Position numbers and translations under genes: made by a program. DNA of 38,988 nt from Chloroflexota bacterium (lineage in GTDB: Bacteria; Chloroflexota; Anaerolineae; Anaerolineales; VGOW01), in NCBI GenBank assembly GCA_016875735.1, contig VGOW01000035.1, positions 1 to 38,988 of the forward strand. Direction: 5' to 3'. Below the pieces are notes generated by a model. It saw nothing but the letters and a program-made list of their open reading frames with translations, was not told the origin of the DNA and did no database searches. Each line of letters opens with the position of its first letter. The first letter of the stretch is position 1. Below are positions 26,594-34,511 of this stretch, piece after piece.

Positions 26594-26731
26594 GAAACGA
26601 TTCGCCGTAAAGACGCGAAGGGCGCAAAGTTGTGTGAAGGAGATCGCATTATTTGCGCCATTGCGTTGATTTCTCTTGGAGCCTATCTCCAAACCTCGGT
26701 TGGGGGCGCCACCGACGGCAATGCCGCCGGC
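26594..26731. repeat. Intergenic repeat region with hairpin downstream of helicase
   Basis: No gene is visible in this 138-nt gap. It holds a degenerate array of about 9-nt period (GTAAAGACGC GAAGGGCGC AAAGTTGTG) at about 26607-26640. A hairpin, ACCGACGGC (26711-26719) with GCCGCCGGC (26723-26731), follows immediately after the helicase stop and could act as a terminator, although no U-tract follows. Confidence 0.5.
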
Positions 26732-29700
26732 TTACCGCCAAACCTCGAAGGCCATCTGCTTCACTTTGGGCCGGCGCTGGGCGCGCGCCCGCAGAAGCGC
26801 CTTGCGCCCGGCTTCGCTCTTCGTGTAAATCAACTCGCCGCCGCCCACGTAACGCCGCCAGTGTTCGGCGAACGATTCGGCCCGCTGTTTGTTGGCCGCC
26901 AGCACATCAGGCACAGGATGATACACCATATCCACCTTGTCCTGCCGCACTAACCCCCGCAAGAAAATCCACAGAGGTTGCCATACGGATTGGGGCAGAG
27001 TCGAAACGTCGCGGGTGATGAGATAGCGCGGCTCGCGAAGGGCGGCAAAGGTTTGCTGATAGGCGCGGGCAAAGGTGTCGGAGTCTTCAGGCGAGGCGTA
27101 ATCAATGAACACTTCGTAACCGTCGGCGTCGGTTTGGCGCACGCGCACGAAATCGTCGCTCAAGTTGCGGCCGATCAATCCTGCATCGCGCAGCCCGGCC
27201 AGCACGGCTTTGGCAACGTCGAGCAGCACACCGTCGGGAGGGACGTCATCCACCAGCGCCTTGCGGAAGAGGCGATAGGCGCTCCGCGCATTGTATGCAA
27301 AGACGACGGCAGGCACGATGAACGACACCGCGCCGAACGCGCACAGCAACCCATCGAGGCCGCCCACGCCCACCGCAACACGCGCCGCCTGCAAACAAAT
27401 ATAGAGCGCCAACATGAGACTTGCGAGCAGCGTGGCGATGAACTCGCGCAGGAGTCTTTTCAACGTGTCGGTCACGCGGTGTGCGGTGAGGAATTTGATC
27501 TCGGCGGCGCCCAGCTGAGTAGCCGTGTACGTGAAGTTGCTGTATTCCTCGCCGATGCCCCACAACTTATACGAGTCCACTCGCGACTCGGCAGTGGCGC
27601 GGGCCAGCATCCGGCGATTGTATTTGTCGTAGTTGATCTGGCGGAAATCGCGGGCGCACAAATCGAACGCCAGATCACGATCCACGTGGACAACGCCTTT
27701 GGCGATTTGACCGTGTTCGCGCCCGACCAACATCTGCGCTTGCGCCACCGCCGATGCATCGGCCAGCATCTGCTGCCACTCGCCGTTGTTCACCACCCCC
27801 CAATACTGCGCGTGCTTGCGAGCAAATCGAAGCAGGTCGGCGTTGCCGCGCTCGAACTTGCGCGCCACGCACACCACATCCCAGTTGTGGGCCACTTTGC
27901 GATCCCACGACGGATCGAGGCGGAGGGTGCGCCCGCGCAGTTGATTGACTCCGGTGGATGTCGTCACCGCCGTGAGATCGACCAGCGTGTTCAACCCCAA
28001 CGCATCCCACCCCTCGCCGAAGATTCCGCGCGTGCCGACGAGACAACGAGTAAAGCCCTGCTCGAACATCGCCGTGATCAATTGAACGTACGTGCGCGAT
28101 GTCCAATCCTTTCCCGTTCCGATGAGCGACATGATCTTTTCGTCGTCGGTTTCGCCGTATTCAATCGTCGTTTCCAGATTCCGAGCCGACAGCCACTCGC
28201 GCATCACGCCCAGCATTTCTTCGCCGTGATCAGAATCGAGCAGGACAACGTTGCCGGTGACGAGGATTGCGTCGAGGGCATTGAGCTCGGAGTCGGCCAC
28301 CAACGCGCGAAAGAGCCGAACGGCGCTTCCGGCATCGGGGTCGAGAACGTCTTTCAGTTTGCGGGCGCGCGCGCTCACCTTTTCGTAATCGGTGATCACC
28401 ACCGCCCGCATCTGCGCGCCCAATGCTTTTTGCTCGGCTCGCAAAATTTTGATCGTGGCCGCATCCTTCGACTCGGAGAGGGCGAGGACGAGATCGCCGG
28501 GGGCGCGGCCCTGCCGCAAGCCGCGTTCGGTGAGCGAGAGGCCGAAGGGGGCCAGCGCTTTTTCGAGATCCGAAAAGAGTTTGTGATCGGCGCGGTCGTC
28601 GCTCGTCTTTAACACATTCAGCCCGAACGGCTCAAGCAGGTTTGCCCAATCATCGAGCGTCATCGGCTCGTCCATCTCATCGAGCAATGGCAGGCCTTCG
28701 GGAATGGGCTGTTGGCGCAAGCGCAGGTATTTGATTCCGGCGATGGCAAGCAACGGCTTTTCGTTGATGAAGTTCAGCCACACGTCGGGCGATTGGAACA
28801 GAAGGGTGGCGGCCACCCAACGGGAGAAACGGTCGGAGTCGGTGATGGCGTGGAGGGCGCGTTCGAACGCGGATTGAATGTCGCTGAGGTAGTCGGTCTC
28901 GCGCGGCGTCGGCTCGCAGAAGAGCACGAGGTCGCGATACGGCGCGAGGTTGCCCTCTTTGACCACAGCGGGCGTGGGCACTTCGAAGTCCACTTCGCCG
29001 AGAAGGCCGACGTAGTTTTCGTATTCGTCGTCGGTGTCGAGGCCGGGCAGGGTGGCGGTGAGGCCGACGATGCGCGCATCGGGGATGCGACGGATGAGTT
29101 CTTTGATGATCAGCGCCCAATAGTCGAGGAGGTGATGGCACTCATCGAGCACGACGGTTTTGACTCCGAAACCGACAAGCCGATCAATGAGCGCGCGGGC
29201 GTTGGCATGGATGAATTGCGCGCCGTTGAACTTGGGATCGCGCAGGGCTTCGCGTTTGCGGCGCGCGTATCGTTTGCGGATTTCGGAATCGTAAGCGGCG
29301 GGGTTGTTCGCTTTGAGAGTCTCGATGCGGAGTCGAGCGGCGGCCTCGTCGTCGGCTTTGCTTTCGCGCACGAGCGCATCGATCCAATCGACTTCGGCCA
29401 GTTCACGGAGGAAGTCGAGATTCTCTCCGGGCGTGGACAGAAGTTGGTAAGTGAAAGCGTTGATCGGTTTGAGTTCGCGCGGGTCGAGGCTCGCCCATTC
29501 GGAGATTTGCGACGGGTCTTGGAGAAAGAGGCCAACCTTTTCCTGCCACTGCGATTGAATGGTAGAGGTGGGCGCGAAGACGACGGCGGGCTGGCCGAAA
29601 GTGAGAATGAGTTCGATGCCGACGATGGTTTTGCCTGCGCCGGGCGGCGCGACAATGTGAAACTTGCGATCCGTCTCGCCCTTCGATTTCACCAGATCGA

Positions 29701-29755
29701 GAATCATCTTCTGGTATTTGCGGAAGGGATGGCGGAATTGGAGAGGGTTGGGCAT
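26732..29755 (-). CDS. DEAD/DEAH-type SF2 helicase with C-terminal membrane spans
   Basis: This 1007-residue protein has Walker A APPGAGKT (residues 36-43), motif Ia VVFAPTSTIQSQW, DEAH-box variant DECHH (204-208), motif III GLTATLPG (about 231-238), and in RecA domain 2 GTRGIFGEGWD and motif VI QLRGRTLRLD (about 603-612). About 330 residues separate the two RecA halves. It is unusual in having two hydrophobic segments near 770-822 (FIATLLASLMLALYICLQAA; AFGAVSFIVPAVVFAYNA) and then a soluble C-terminal domain of about 180 residues. This would anchor the motor to the membrane with both ends cytoplasmic. I do not recognise the C-terminal domain with certainty. No nuclease motif is evident. It lies between the GT4 gene and the methyltransferase. 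A defence or DNA-processing role is inferred only. Confidence 0.8.
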   Translation of the reverse strand: MPNPLQFRHPFRKYQKMILDLVKSKGETDRKFHIVAPPGAGKTIVGIELILTFGQPAVVFAPTSTIQSQWQEKVGLFLQDPSQISEWASLDPRELKPINAFTYQLLSTPGENLDFLRELAEVDWIDALVRESKADDEAAARLRIETLKANNPAAYDSEIRKRYARRKREALRDPKFNGAQFIHANARALIDRLVGFGVKTVVLDECHHLLDYWALIIKELIRRIPDARIVGLTATLPGLDTDDEYENYVGLLGEVDFEVPTPAVVKEGNLAPYRDLVLFCEPTPRETDYLSDIQSAFERALHAITDSDRFSRWVAATLLFQSPDVWLNFINEKPLLAIAGIKYLRLRQQPIPEGLPLLDEMDEPMTLDDWANLLEPFGLNVLKTSDDRADHKLFSDLEKALAPFGLSLTERGLRQGRAPGDLVLALSESKDAATIKILRAEQKALGAQMRAVVITDYEKVSARARKLKDVLDPDAGSAVRLFRALVADSELNALDAILVTGNVVLLDSDHGEEMLGVMREWLSARNLETTIEYGETDDEKIMSLIGTGKDWTSRTYVQLITAMFEQGFTRCLVGTRGIFGEGWDALGLNTLVDLTAVTTSTGVNQLRGRTLRLDPSWDRKVAHNWDVVCVARKFERGNADLLRFARKHAQYWGVVNNGEWQQMLADASAVAQAQMLVGREHGQIAKGVVHVDRDLAFDLCARDFRQINYDKYNRRMLARATAESRVDSYKLWGIGEEYSNFTYTATQLGAAEIKFLTAHRVTDTLKRLLREFIATLLASLMLALYICLQAARVAVGVGGLDGLLCAFGAVSFIVPAVVFAYNARSAYRLFRKALVDDVPPDGVLLDVAKAVLAGLRDAGLIGRNLSDDFVRVRQTDADGYEVFIDYASPEDSDTFARAYQQTFAALREPRYLITRDVSTLPQSVWQPLWIFLRGLVRQDKVDMVYHPVPDVLAANKQRAESFAEHWRRYVGGGELIYTKSEAGRKALLRARAQRRPKVKQMAFEVWR

Positions 29756-29762
29756 GGAGAGC

Positions 29763-29839
29763 GAACGGCGAATGATGAATGACGAATGATGAACAGCTAT
29801 TTGCCACTTGCTACCTGCTACTTGCCATTTGCTACCTGC
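29763..29839. repeat. Two abutting heptamer arrays between GT4 and helicase genes
   Basis: Five units of GAATGAY type (29763-29797) are followed directly by six of YAYYTGC type (29798-29839: TATTTGC, CACTTGC, TACCTGC, TACTTGC, CATTTGC, TACCTGC). The last unit supplies the TAG stop of the GT4 gene (29834-29832). Confidence 0.85.
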
Positions 29840-30977
29840 GTTTCAATTCCTCATACACCACCTCGTACTGCTCGGCCACTGCATCGGGGGAGAAGCGGGC
29901 GGCGATTTCATCGCGCGGGCGAATGTACTTCTCGCGGTTGTCGAGCACGTCAATGAGGGCCTCGGCCAGCGCCGCCGAATCGCGGATGGGCACGATGCGC
30001 CCCATGCCGGTCATCGCCGTCGGTTGGCGGACACCCGGCAGATCGCTGGCGACGACCGGCGTGCCGCACAGCATCGATTCGATCTGCACGAGGCCGAACG
30101 TTTCGGTGCTGTTGATGCTGGGCAAAACAGTGGCGTGGCAAGCGCGGAAGAAGGTCGCCATTTCTTTGGGGGTGAGCGTGCCCACATGCACGTAATGCCG
30201 CTTATATTTTTCGAGCAGTGGCTCGATGCGCCGAACATAGGCCGAATGCCCGATGGCCTCGAATGGCCCGGCGTGCACGATCACCGCGTCGGGATACCGT
30301 TCCATGAGTCGCGGCAGGGCTTCCAGCAAATACTCCACGCCTTTCTCTTCGGCCAGCCGCACGCCGAGTCCGATGGCAGTCTTGCCGGCGATGCCGTGCA
30401 TCTCGCGGAACACTTGCACATCGTCTTCATCAGGAATCGGAATCTCGACCGGCGGCGGAATGATTCTGACTTTATGCAGATACTGCGAAAGATACGGCGA
30501 GTGCCGGGCGAAGTCGTCGGTGTAAGCGCAGACGACGTCGCACAACCGCGCGGCGGTGTGATTGCTGAGCGAGAGGGCCGCGCTGGCAAGGTTGTTGATC
30601 AGAGTCGGCGGCAGAAGCAGATCAGAGTGATAGGTGAGGATGCTCGGCTTGCCGAACAGTCTGGCGCGGGTGGCGATGCCGCTGGCATCCAACTGCGGCA
30701 AATGCAAGCTGAGCACATCGTTTTGCCACACGAACTTGGTGGCGAGAAACGAAAGCGTGGGCATGATCACGCCCCGACTCACGCGGGCAATCACCGGCGC
30801 GCGAATCACACGCACGCCGTCCATCATTTCCTCGTAGGGCAGGCTCGGCTCGTAATGCGAAGTGAGCACGGTCACATCGTGGCCGCGCCTCGCCAGCGCG
30901 CGCGACAATCGCTCGACATAGATCGTCAGCCCCGACACGTGCGGGCGATAGTATGTCAGCGCGACAAGGATTTTCAT
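29832..30977 (-). CDS. Family 4 glycosyltransferase (GT-B)
   Basis: This 381-residue cytoplasmic GT-B enzyme should add a sugar from a nucleotide-sugar donor. The N-terminal acceptor domain begins KILVALTYYRPHVSGLTIYV, and the C-terminal donor domain has GLGVRLAEEKGVEYLLEALP, then the EX7E catalytic pair E292/E300 in STETFGLVQIE and CGTPVVASDLPGV. Length is normal. The ATG at 30977 overlaps the stop of the flippase-like gene (ATGA), so the two are coupled and probably act on one lipid-linked glycan. It is probably retaining, as the family is; sugar and acceptor cannot be told. Confidence 0.93.
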   Translation of the reverse strand: MKILVALTYYRPHVSGLTIYVERLSRALARRGHDVTVLTSHYEPSLPYEEMMDGVRVIRAPVIARVSRGVIMPTLSFLATKFVWQNDVLSLHLPQLDASGIATRARLFGKPSILTYHSDLLLPPTLINNLASAALSLSNHTAARLCDVVCAYTDDFARHSPYLSQYLHKVRIIPPPVEIPIPDEDDVQVFREMHGIAGKTAIGLGVRLAEEKGVEYLLEALPRLMERYPDAVIVHAGPFEAIGHSAYVRRIEPLLEKYKRHYVHVGTLTPKEMATFFRACHATVLPSINSTETFGLVQIESMLCGTPVVASDLPGVRQPTAMTGMGRIVPIRDSAALAEALIDVLDNREKYIRPRDEIAARFSPDAVAEQYEVVYEELKRR

Positions 30978-31984
30978 TCAGCGTGAGTCGGCGGGGTGTG
31001 TGTCGTGGCAAGCAAGCCTTGCGCCGCAGTGGTGAGATGCTTGAAACTTTCGCCTTCGCGGTCGAGGCCGATGGTGCCGAATACGGCGATGACGAGAAAG
31101 CCGAAAACGTGAAGAACGATAGCATACGCCAACGCCACATCACCGGGCACGCCGAAGACGGCGAGGCTCGCCACCGCCGCCGCTTCGTACAGCCCCGCGC
31201 CCGACGGCGCAGAGGGGATGGTGAGGCCGAGCGCCAGCGCGCAGTTGACGAAGATGCCCACGTACCACGGCGAACCCGGAACGAAAGCCAATAAAGTGAC
31301 ATAGGCTGTCATGCCCCATCCGATCCACACCACCGCCGACCAGCCGATGGCTGCCGCCAGCCGTTTGCCTCCGGCGGCGCTCACTCCGCGCAGGAAGTCG
31401 TCGCCCCACGAGAGAAGGCCATCGCGCAGTGAGGGCTTAAGCCAGCCGGTGAACGATCGGGCCAGCGCAACGGCTCGTTCGCGAAAGGCGGCGGCCACGA
31501 ACAGACTCACCACGCCCACAAGGGCAATCGCCGCCGTCACCAACCCGGCGCGCGCAAAGAATCCCTCGCTTGGCGCCAACGGCAACACCATGATGAGCAT
31601 GGCAAACACGAAGAGCACGTCGAGCAATCTTTCGATGAGCACGGTCGAGAGTCCCTGCATCGTCGTCACCGTGCTGTTGCGGCTGGCAAGGTAGGCGCGA
31701 CCCAGTTCGCCGAGCCGCAGAGGCAGAACATTGTTGAGCAAGTTTCCGGCATTGGAAATGTGGAAGGAGCGCGACACCGAAATGCGATCATCGAGCAGTG
31801 CGCGCCAGCGCCGCGCCCGCGCCCACATCGAAACGAGCATGATGGCCCCGGTGGGGATGAGCCAAAGATAGTTTGCTTTCGTCAGTTGCCCGGCCAGATC
31901 GGAGATGCTGACATCTTTGAGAATGAGAGCCAGCGCCGCCGCGCTGAACACGACGCCAACCACAAGCCGCCAATTGATTTTCAC
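30974..31984 (-). CDS. AglD/UPF0104-type (LPG synthase-like TM domain) membrane protein
   Basis: This 336-residue polytopic protein of about eight spans belongs to the lysylphosphatidylglycerol synthase transmembrane / UPF0104 family, often found as a putative flippase next to glycosyltransferases. Visible signatures are NLLNNVLPLRLGELGRAYLA after the second span and LTIPSAPSGAGLYEAAAVAS near the C-terminus. No soluble synthase domain is present. The start is a GTG at 31984 with GAGGTGA 8 nt upstream. A TATAAT box lies about 28 nt further upstream, so this gene may begin a transcript that includes the GT4, helicase and methyltransferase genes. Lipid-carrier flipping is the family's suggested role and is unproven. 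Confidence 0.88.
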   Translation of the reverse strand: MKINWRLVVGVVFSAAALALILKDVSISDLAGQLTKANYLWLIPTGAIMLVSMWARARRWRALLDDRISVSRSFHISNAGNLLNNVLPLRLGELGRAYLASRNSTVTTMQGLSTVLIERLLDVLFVFAMLIMVLPLAPSEGFFARAGLVTAAIALVGVVSLFVAAAFRERAVALARSFTGWLKPSLRDGLLSWGDDFLRGVSAAGGKRLAAAIGWSAVVWIGWGMTAYVTLLAFVPGSPWYVGIFVNCALALGLTIPSAPSGAGLYEAAAVASLAVFGVPGDVALAYAIVLHVFGFLVIAVFGTIGLDREGESFKHLTTAAQGLLATTHTPPTHAE

Positions 31985-32011
31985 GATAGAGTCACCTCAG
32001 TGCGAGCGGGA

Positions 32012-32017
32012 ATTATA
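32012..32017 (-). promoter_or_regulatory. Consensus -10 box upstream of the flippase-like gene
   Basis: The minus strand reads TATAAT at 32017-32012, in the 48-nt gap between the dppC stop and the GTG at 31984. I see no recognisable -35. It is a plausible start of the flippase-GT4 operon. Confidence 0.5.
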
Positions 32018-32032
32018 CTCGACGCACTCCCC

Positions 32033-33039
32033 TCATTCCCCTATCGAAAACAACGAGCCCTGCACCGTCGTCACGTAGAGCCGGCCCGGCACGAGCGCGC
32101 CGCCCGCCGGGTATTGGGAGATGCCAAACGATGCCACCCATCGCGGTTCGTCTGCGCCGATGGCGTACGACAAACACTCACCGCCTGTGCCTCGGTGTAC
32201 CCCGCATAACATGATGGTGAAGAAGACCACCGTCCCGGCAAAGATCATGGCTTCGGGTCGTTCACGGTTCTCGGCGGCAATCGCCAGCATCTGCCCGAGT
32301 TCGGGCGTGCCGCTGATTCGCTGCATGGCAAAGTCTTCAATTTGAAACCACACCCCGCCGCCGAGATAGTAGCCGAGAAAGCCCAGCATCGCCGTCACCA
32401 GCAGCGTGTTGCTGATCTCCACGGCGAACAGCATCCACAGCATCGGCGCGATCTGCCGCAACACGTGGACGAGCACAATTTGCGAATCGGGCTGCCCTAA
32501 TGCGCGGGCGGCTTCGATATATTGTTGGCCTTTGATCTCGCCGGTCTGTTGGCGCACGAGCCGGGCGGTCTCCGCCCAGCCAGTGAGCGAGAGGCCGAGG
32601 GTGAATGCCGTGACGCCGGACTCGATGCCGACGATAGCAATGACTCCGAGCGCGACAATGAGCACTGGAACCGCGAGCGACGCCGAAATGAGCGTTAGCC
32701 AGATCCCGTTTGCCCGCCCCACCGACCAGCCCGCCGCTACGCCAACCAGCGTGCCCACAAACAATCGGAGCGCGGCCACCGTCACTACCATCGCCATCGT
32801 CGGTCTCACCGCCCGCAACAATTGGCTGAGCAGATCGCGCCCCTGGGCATCGGAGCCGAGCCAATAGCCGGGAACGGCGGCTTCACCCACGTTCCGTTCG
32901 CATCCTGCAAAATGAAAACGCCCGCCGTGGGATCGCGGGGCGCAAGTTGTTTGCCGAAGAGGGCGATGGAAGTCACCGCCAGCACGATTATCCCGCCGAA
33001 GATAAGAGGCCAATTGACGCGGCGGCCCAGCGCGCTCAT
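32033..33039 (-). pseudogene. dppC: DppC-type ABC transporter permease, frameshifted
   Basis: This is a peptide/nickel-type (BPD) inner-membrane permease. The start ATG at 33039 overlaps the dppB stop (ATGA). The first 56 or so residues (SALGRRVNWPLIFGGIIVLA ... GTWVKPPFP) are normal for the family, but the frame then runs into unrelated sequence. The continuation GYWLGSDAQGRDLLSQLLRA lies in another frame that stays open to 32033. One missing base in the GGG at 32870-32872 (CCC on the coding strand) explains this exactly, restoring VKPPFPGYWLGSDAQGRD. The EAA-loop region (EIKGQQYIEAARALGQPDSQ) is intact. The last 55 or so residues are not permease-like and end VPGRLYVTTVQGSLFSI, reminiscent of a truncated beta-propeller blade. 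No slippery heptamer is visible, so decay or an assembly error is likelier than programmed shifting. Confidence 0.82.
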
Positions 33040-33971
33040 TGACTCTCCTCCGCGCGGCGAAGATGGGGCGCCAGCGCGCGCACCAATCCCGAGGCGGTCA
33101 AGTCGGCGATGAGAAAAAAGAAGGCGAACGCAGTGAGTGTTGCCGCCAACGCCGACGGGTGCAGAAAATACAACGACTCTTCGACATGCGAACCCTGCGA
33201 CGGGATCAGAATCAACGCCAACAGTCGGCCAATGCCGGGCCACGAGAAAAGCCGCTCGACGACGATCATCTCGCCCATCAACAGCCGGAACGATCCGGCC
33301 ATCGTGAGAATGATCGGCGCAAGCACGTTGCGAAATGCATGACGCCAGCGAATGCGCCCCCATGAGTTGCCCACCGCCCACGCCGTAACTACGTAACGCT
33401 TGCCCAATTCATCGGCCAGCAAATGCGCCGCCATCTGCGCGATCTGCACCGTCGGCCTGAGCATCAGCGCAATCACCGGCAAGATAAGATGCGCGTCCAA
33501 ACCGTATCCCGCCACAGGGATATTCAACGTATCGGCGCCAAAGCGTCCCGCCATTGCAACCGCCCCGACGACGAACAGCGTGCCAAGATAAAAACTCGGC
33601 ATCGCCAGCCCAACGGTCGAGAGCGGCGCAAGCCACAACGACACTCGCGGCGGATTGGCGCGCGCAGCGATCACCCCCAACAACACACCCGCAACGACAC
33701 TGAACGCAAAGGCCACAGCCAACAGGCTTACACTCGCGCCCGCCGCTTTCAGCACCGCCTCGCCCACAGGCATCCCCGCGCCGAGGGGCAGTGAGCCAAA
33801 ATCGAGTCCGGCGGCGTTCTGCAAATAAACCGCGTAAGTCGGCAAGAGCGGCGCGGGCCGCTCCAATGGCGCGAAGAACGGGTTGCGCTGCATCTGAATG
33901 TTGCGAGCGAAATGAGCGTATGAGAAGCCCGCAAAATTCGCCAGCAATAGCGCAACGGGAATGATAGCGAC
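33036..33971 (-). pseudogene. dppB: DppB-type ABC transporter permease portion, cut from its N-terminus by TGA
   Basis: This is a BPD permease with the usual features: KAAGASVSLLAVAFAFSVVA, LAPLSTVGLAMPSFYLGTLF, the EAA-like loop LLADELGKRYVVTAWAVGNS, and EMIVVERLFSWPGIGRLLAL. It has no credible start of its own. The frame runs back through VAIIPVALLLANFAGF, half of a membrane span, directly into a TGA (33974-33972), which is in the same frame as the upstream TPR gene. A TTG at 33947 could be used but would delete most of the first span. The simplest reading is a TPR-permease fusion interrupted by TGG to TGA. Its stop overlaps dppC. Confidence 0.78.
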
Positions 33972-34436
33972 TCACCCGATGAGCCCTAAGACACTGAAGC
34001 GACTCGTTTTGGGGATGGCGGGCAATGGGGCGGATGTGGCTGGCGGGGCGGTTCGAGATGGAGTGGCCGGGAGGGGCGCCGCCACCAGAGGAGGCGGTTT
34101 GGCCGCCAACGTTCGCTGTGGGGAAACAGGGCGCGCGCCAGCGTGTCTCGTCACCGCAGGCGAGGCAGGAATCTCAAGAGCAAGTCGATCACCCTCGAGC
34201 CGCCGCTCTGCCCAGCGCACAGCCTCCTGCGCCACCGCATTGTCAGGATCAAAGTTCAGCGCTCTTCGAGCATAAAGGAGGGAATCATCCGGCGGCGATA
34301 TGGCGGCCAGCACAAGGAGCGCCTCGGCATTGCCTTCATCCAAACTTGCCGCCTCATGCAGTAATTGCCGGGCCTCGGCAATTTGCCCTGCCCTGATGTG
34401 TTCCTTCGCCGCCGAAAGAAGTGGGGCCACACTCAT
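33972..34436 (-). CDS. TPR-like N-terminal module of a TPR-DppB permease fusion
   Basis: This 154-residue open frame has its own ATG (34436) and ends at a TGA. The first 80 residues are TPR-like helical repeats (LLSAAKEHIRAGQIAEARQL, ASLDEGNAEALLVLAAI, ARRALNFDPDNAVAQEAVRW). A Pro/Ala-rich linker follows, then the start of a hydrophobic span, SRFSVLGLIG, cut off by the stop. Downstream sequence in the same frame completes that span and continues as a DppB permease, so this is probably the broken N-terminal part of one protein. A short soluble TPR protein could still be made. Confidence 0.75.
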   Translation of the reverse strand: MSVAPLLSAAKEHIRAGQIAEARQLLHEAASLDEGNAEALLVLAAISPPDDSLLYARRALNFDPDNAVAQEAVRWAERRLEGDRLALEIPASPAVTRHAGARPVSPQRTLAAKPPPLVAAPLPATPSRTAPPATSAPLPAIPKTSRFSVLGLIG

Positions 34437-34511
34437 AGCGCCCGCTTTCCCATTTTCTTCACCCTGCCGATTCGATACCTCTCGCCGCCAAAACCTTCAC
34501 GACAGATGATG

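Noticed and set aside
26594-26692. 33-residue N-terminal extension of the methyltransferase
   Set aside because: It is encoded by repeat-like intergenic DNA; the ATG at 26593 begins the conserved protein.
26978-28612. 544-codon plus-strand open frame
   Set aside because: Antisense to the helicase, whose SF2 motifs are unmistakable.
5014-29839. CRISPR array
   Set aside because: The repeats are 7-nt tandem units without spacers; no cas genes are present.
32865-32880. Programmed frameshift in dppC
   Set aside because: The junction lacks an X XXY YYZ slippery heptamer, and a single missing base in a short G-run explains it.
33972-33974. TGA read as an amino acid (recoding or selenocysteine)
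   Set aside because: TGA is used as a normal stop throughout the window (several ATGA overlaps), no SECIS-like hairpin is evident, and the neighbouring dppC is also damaged.
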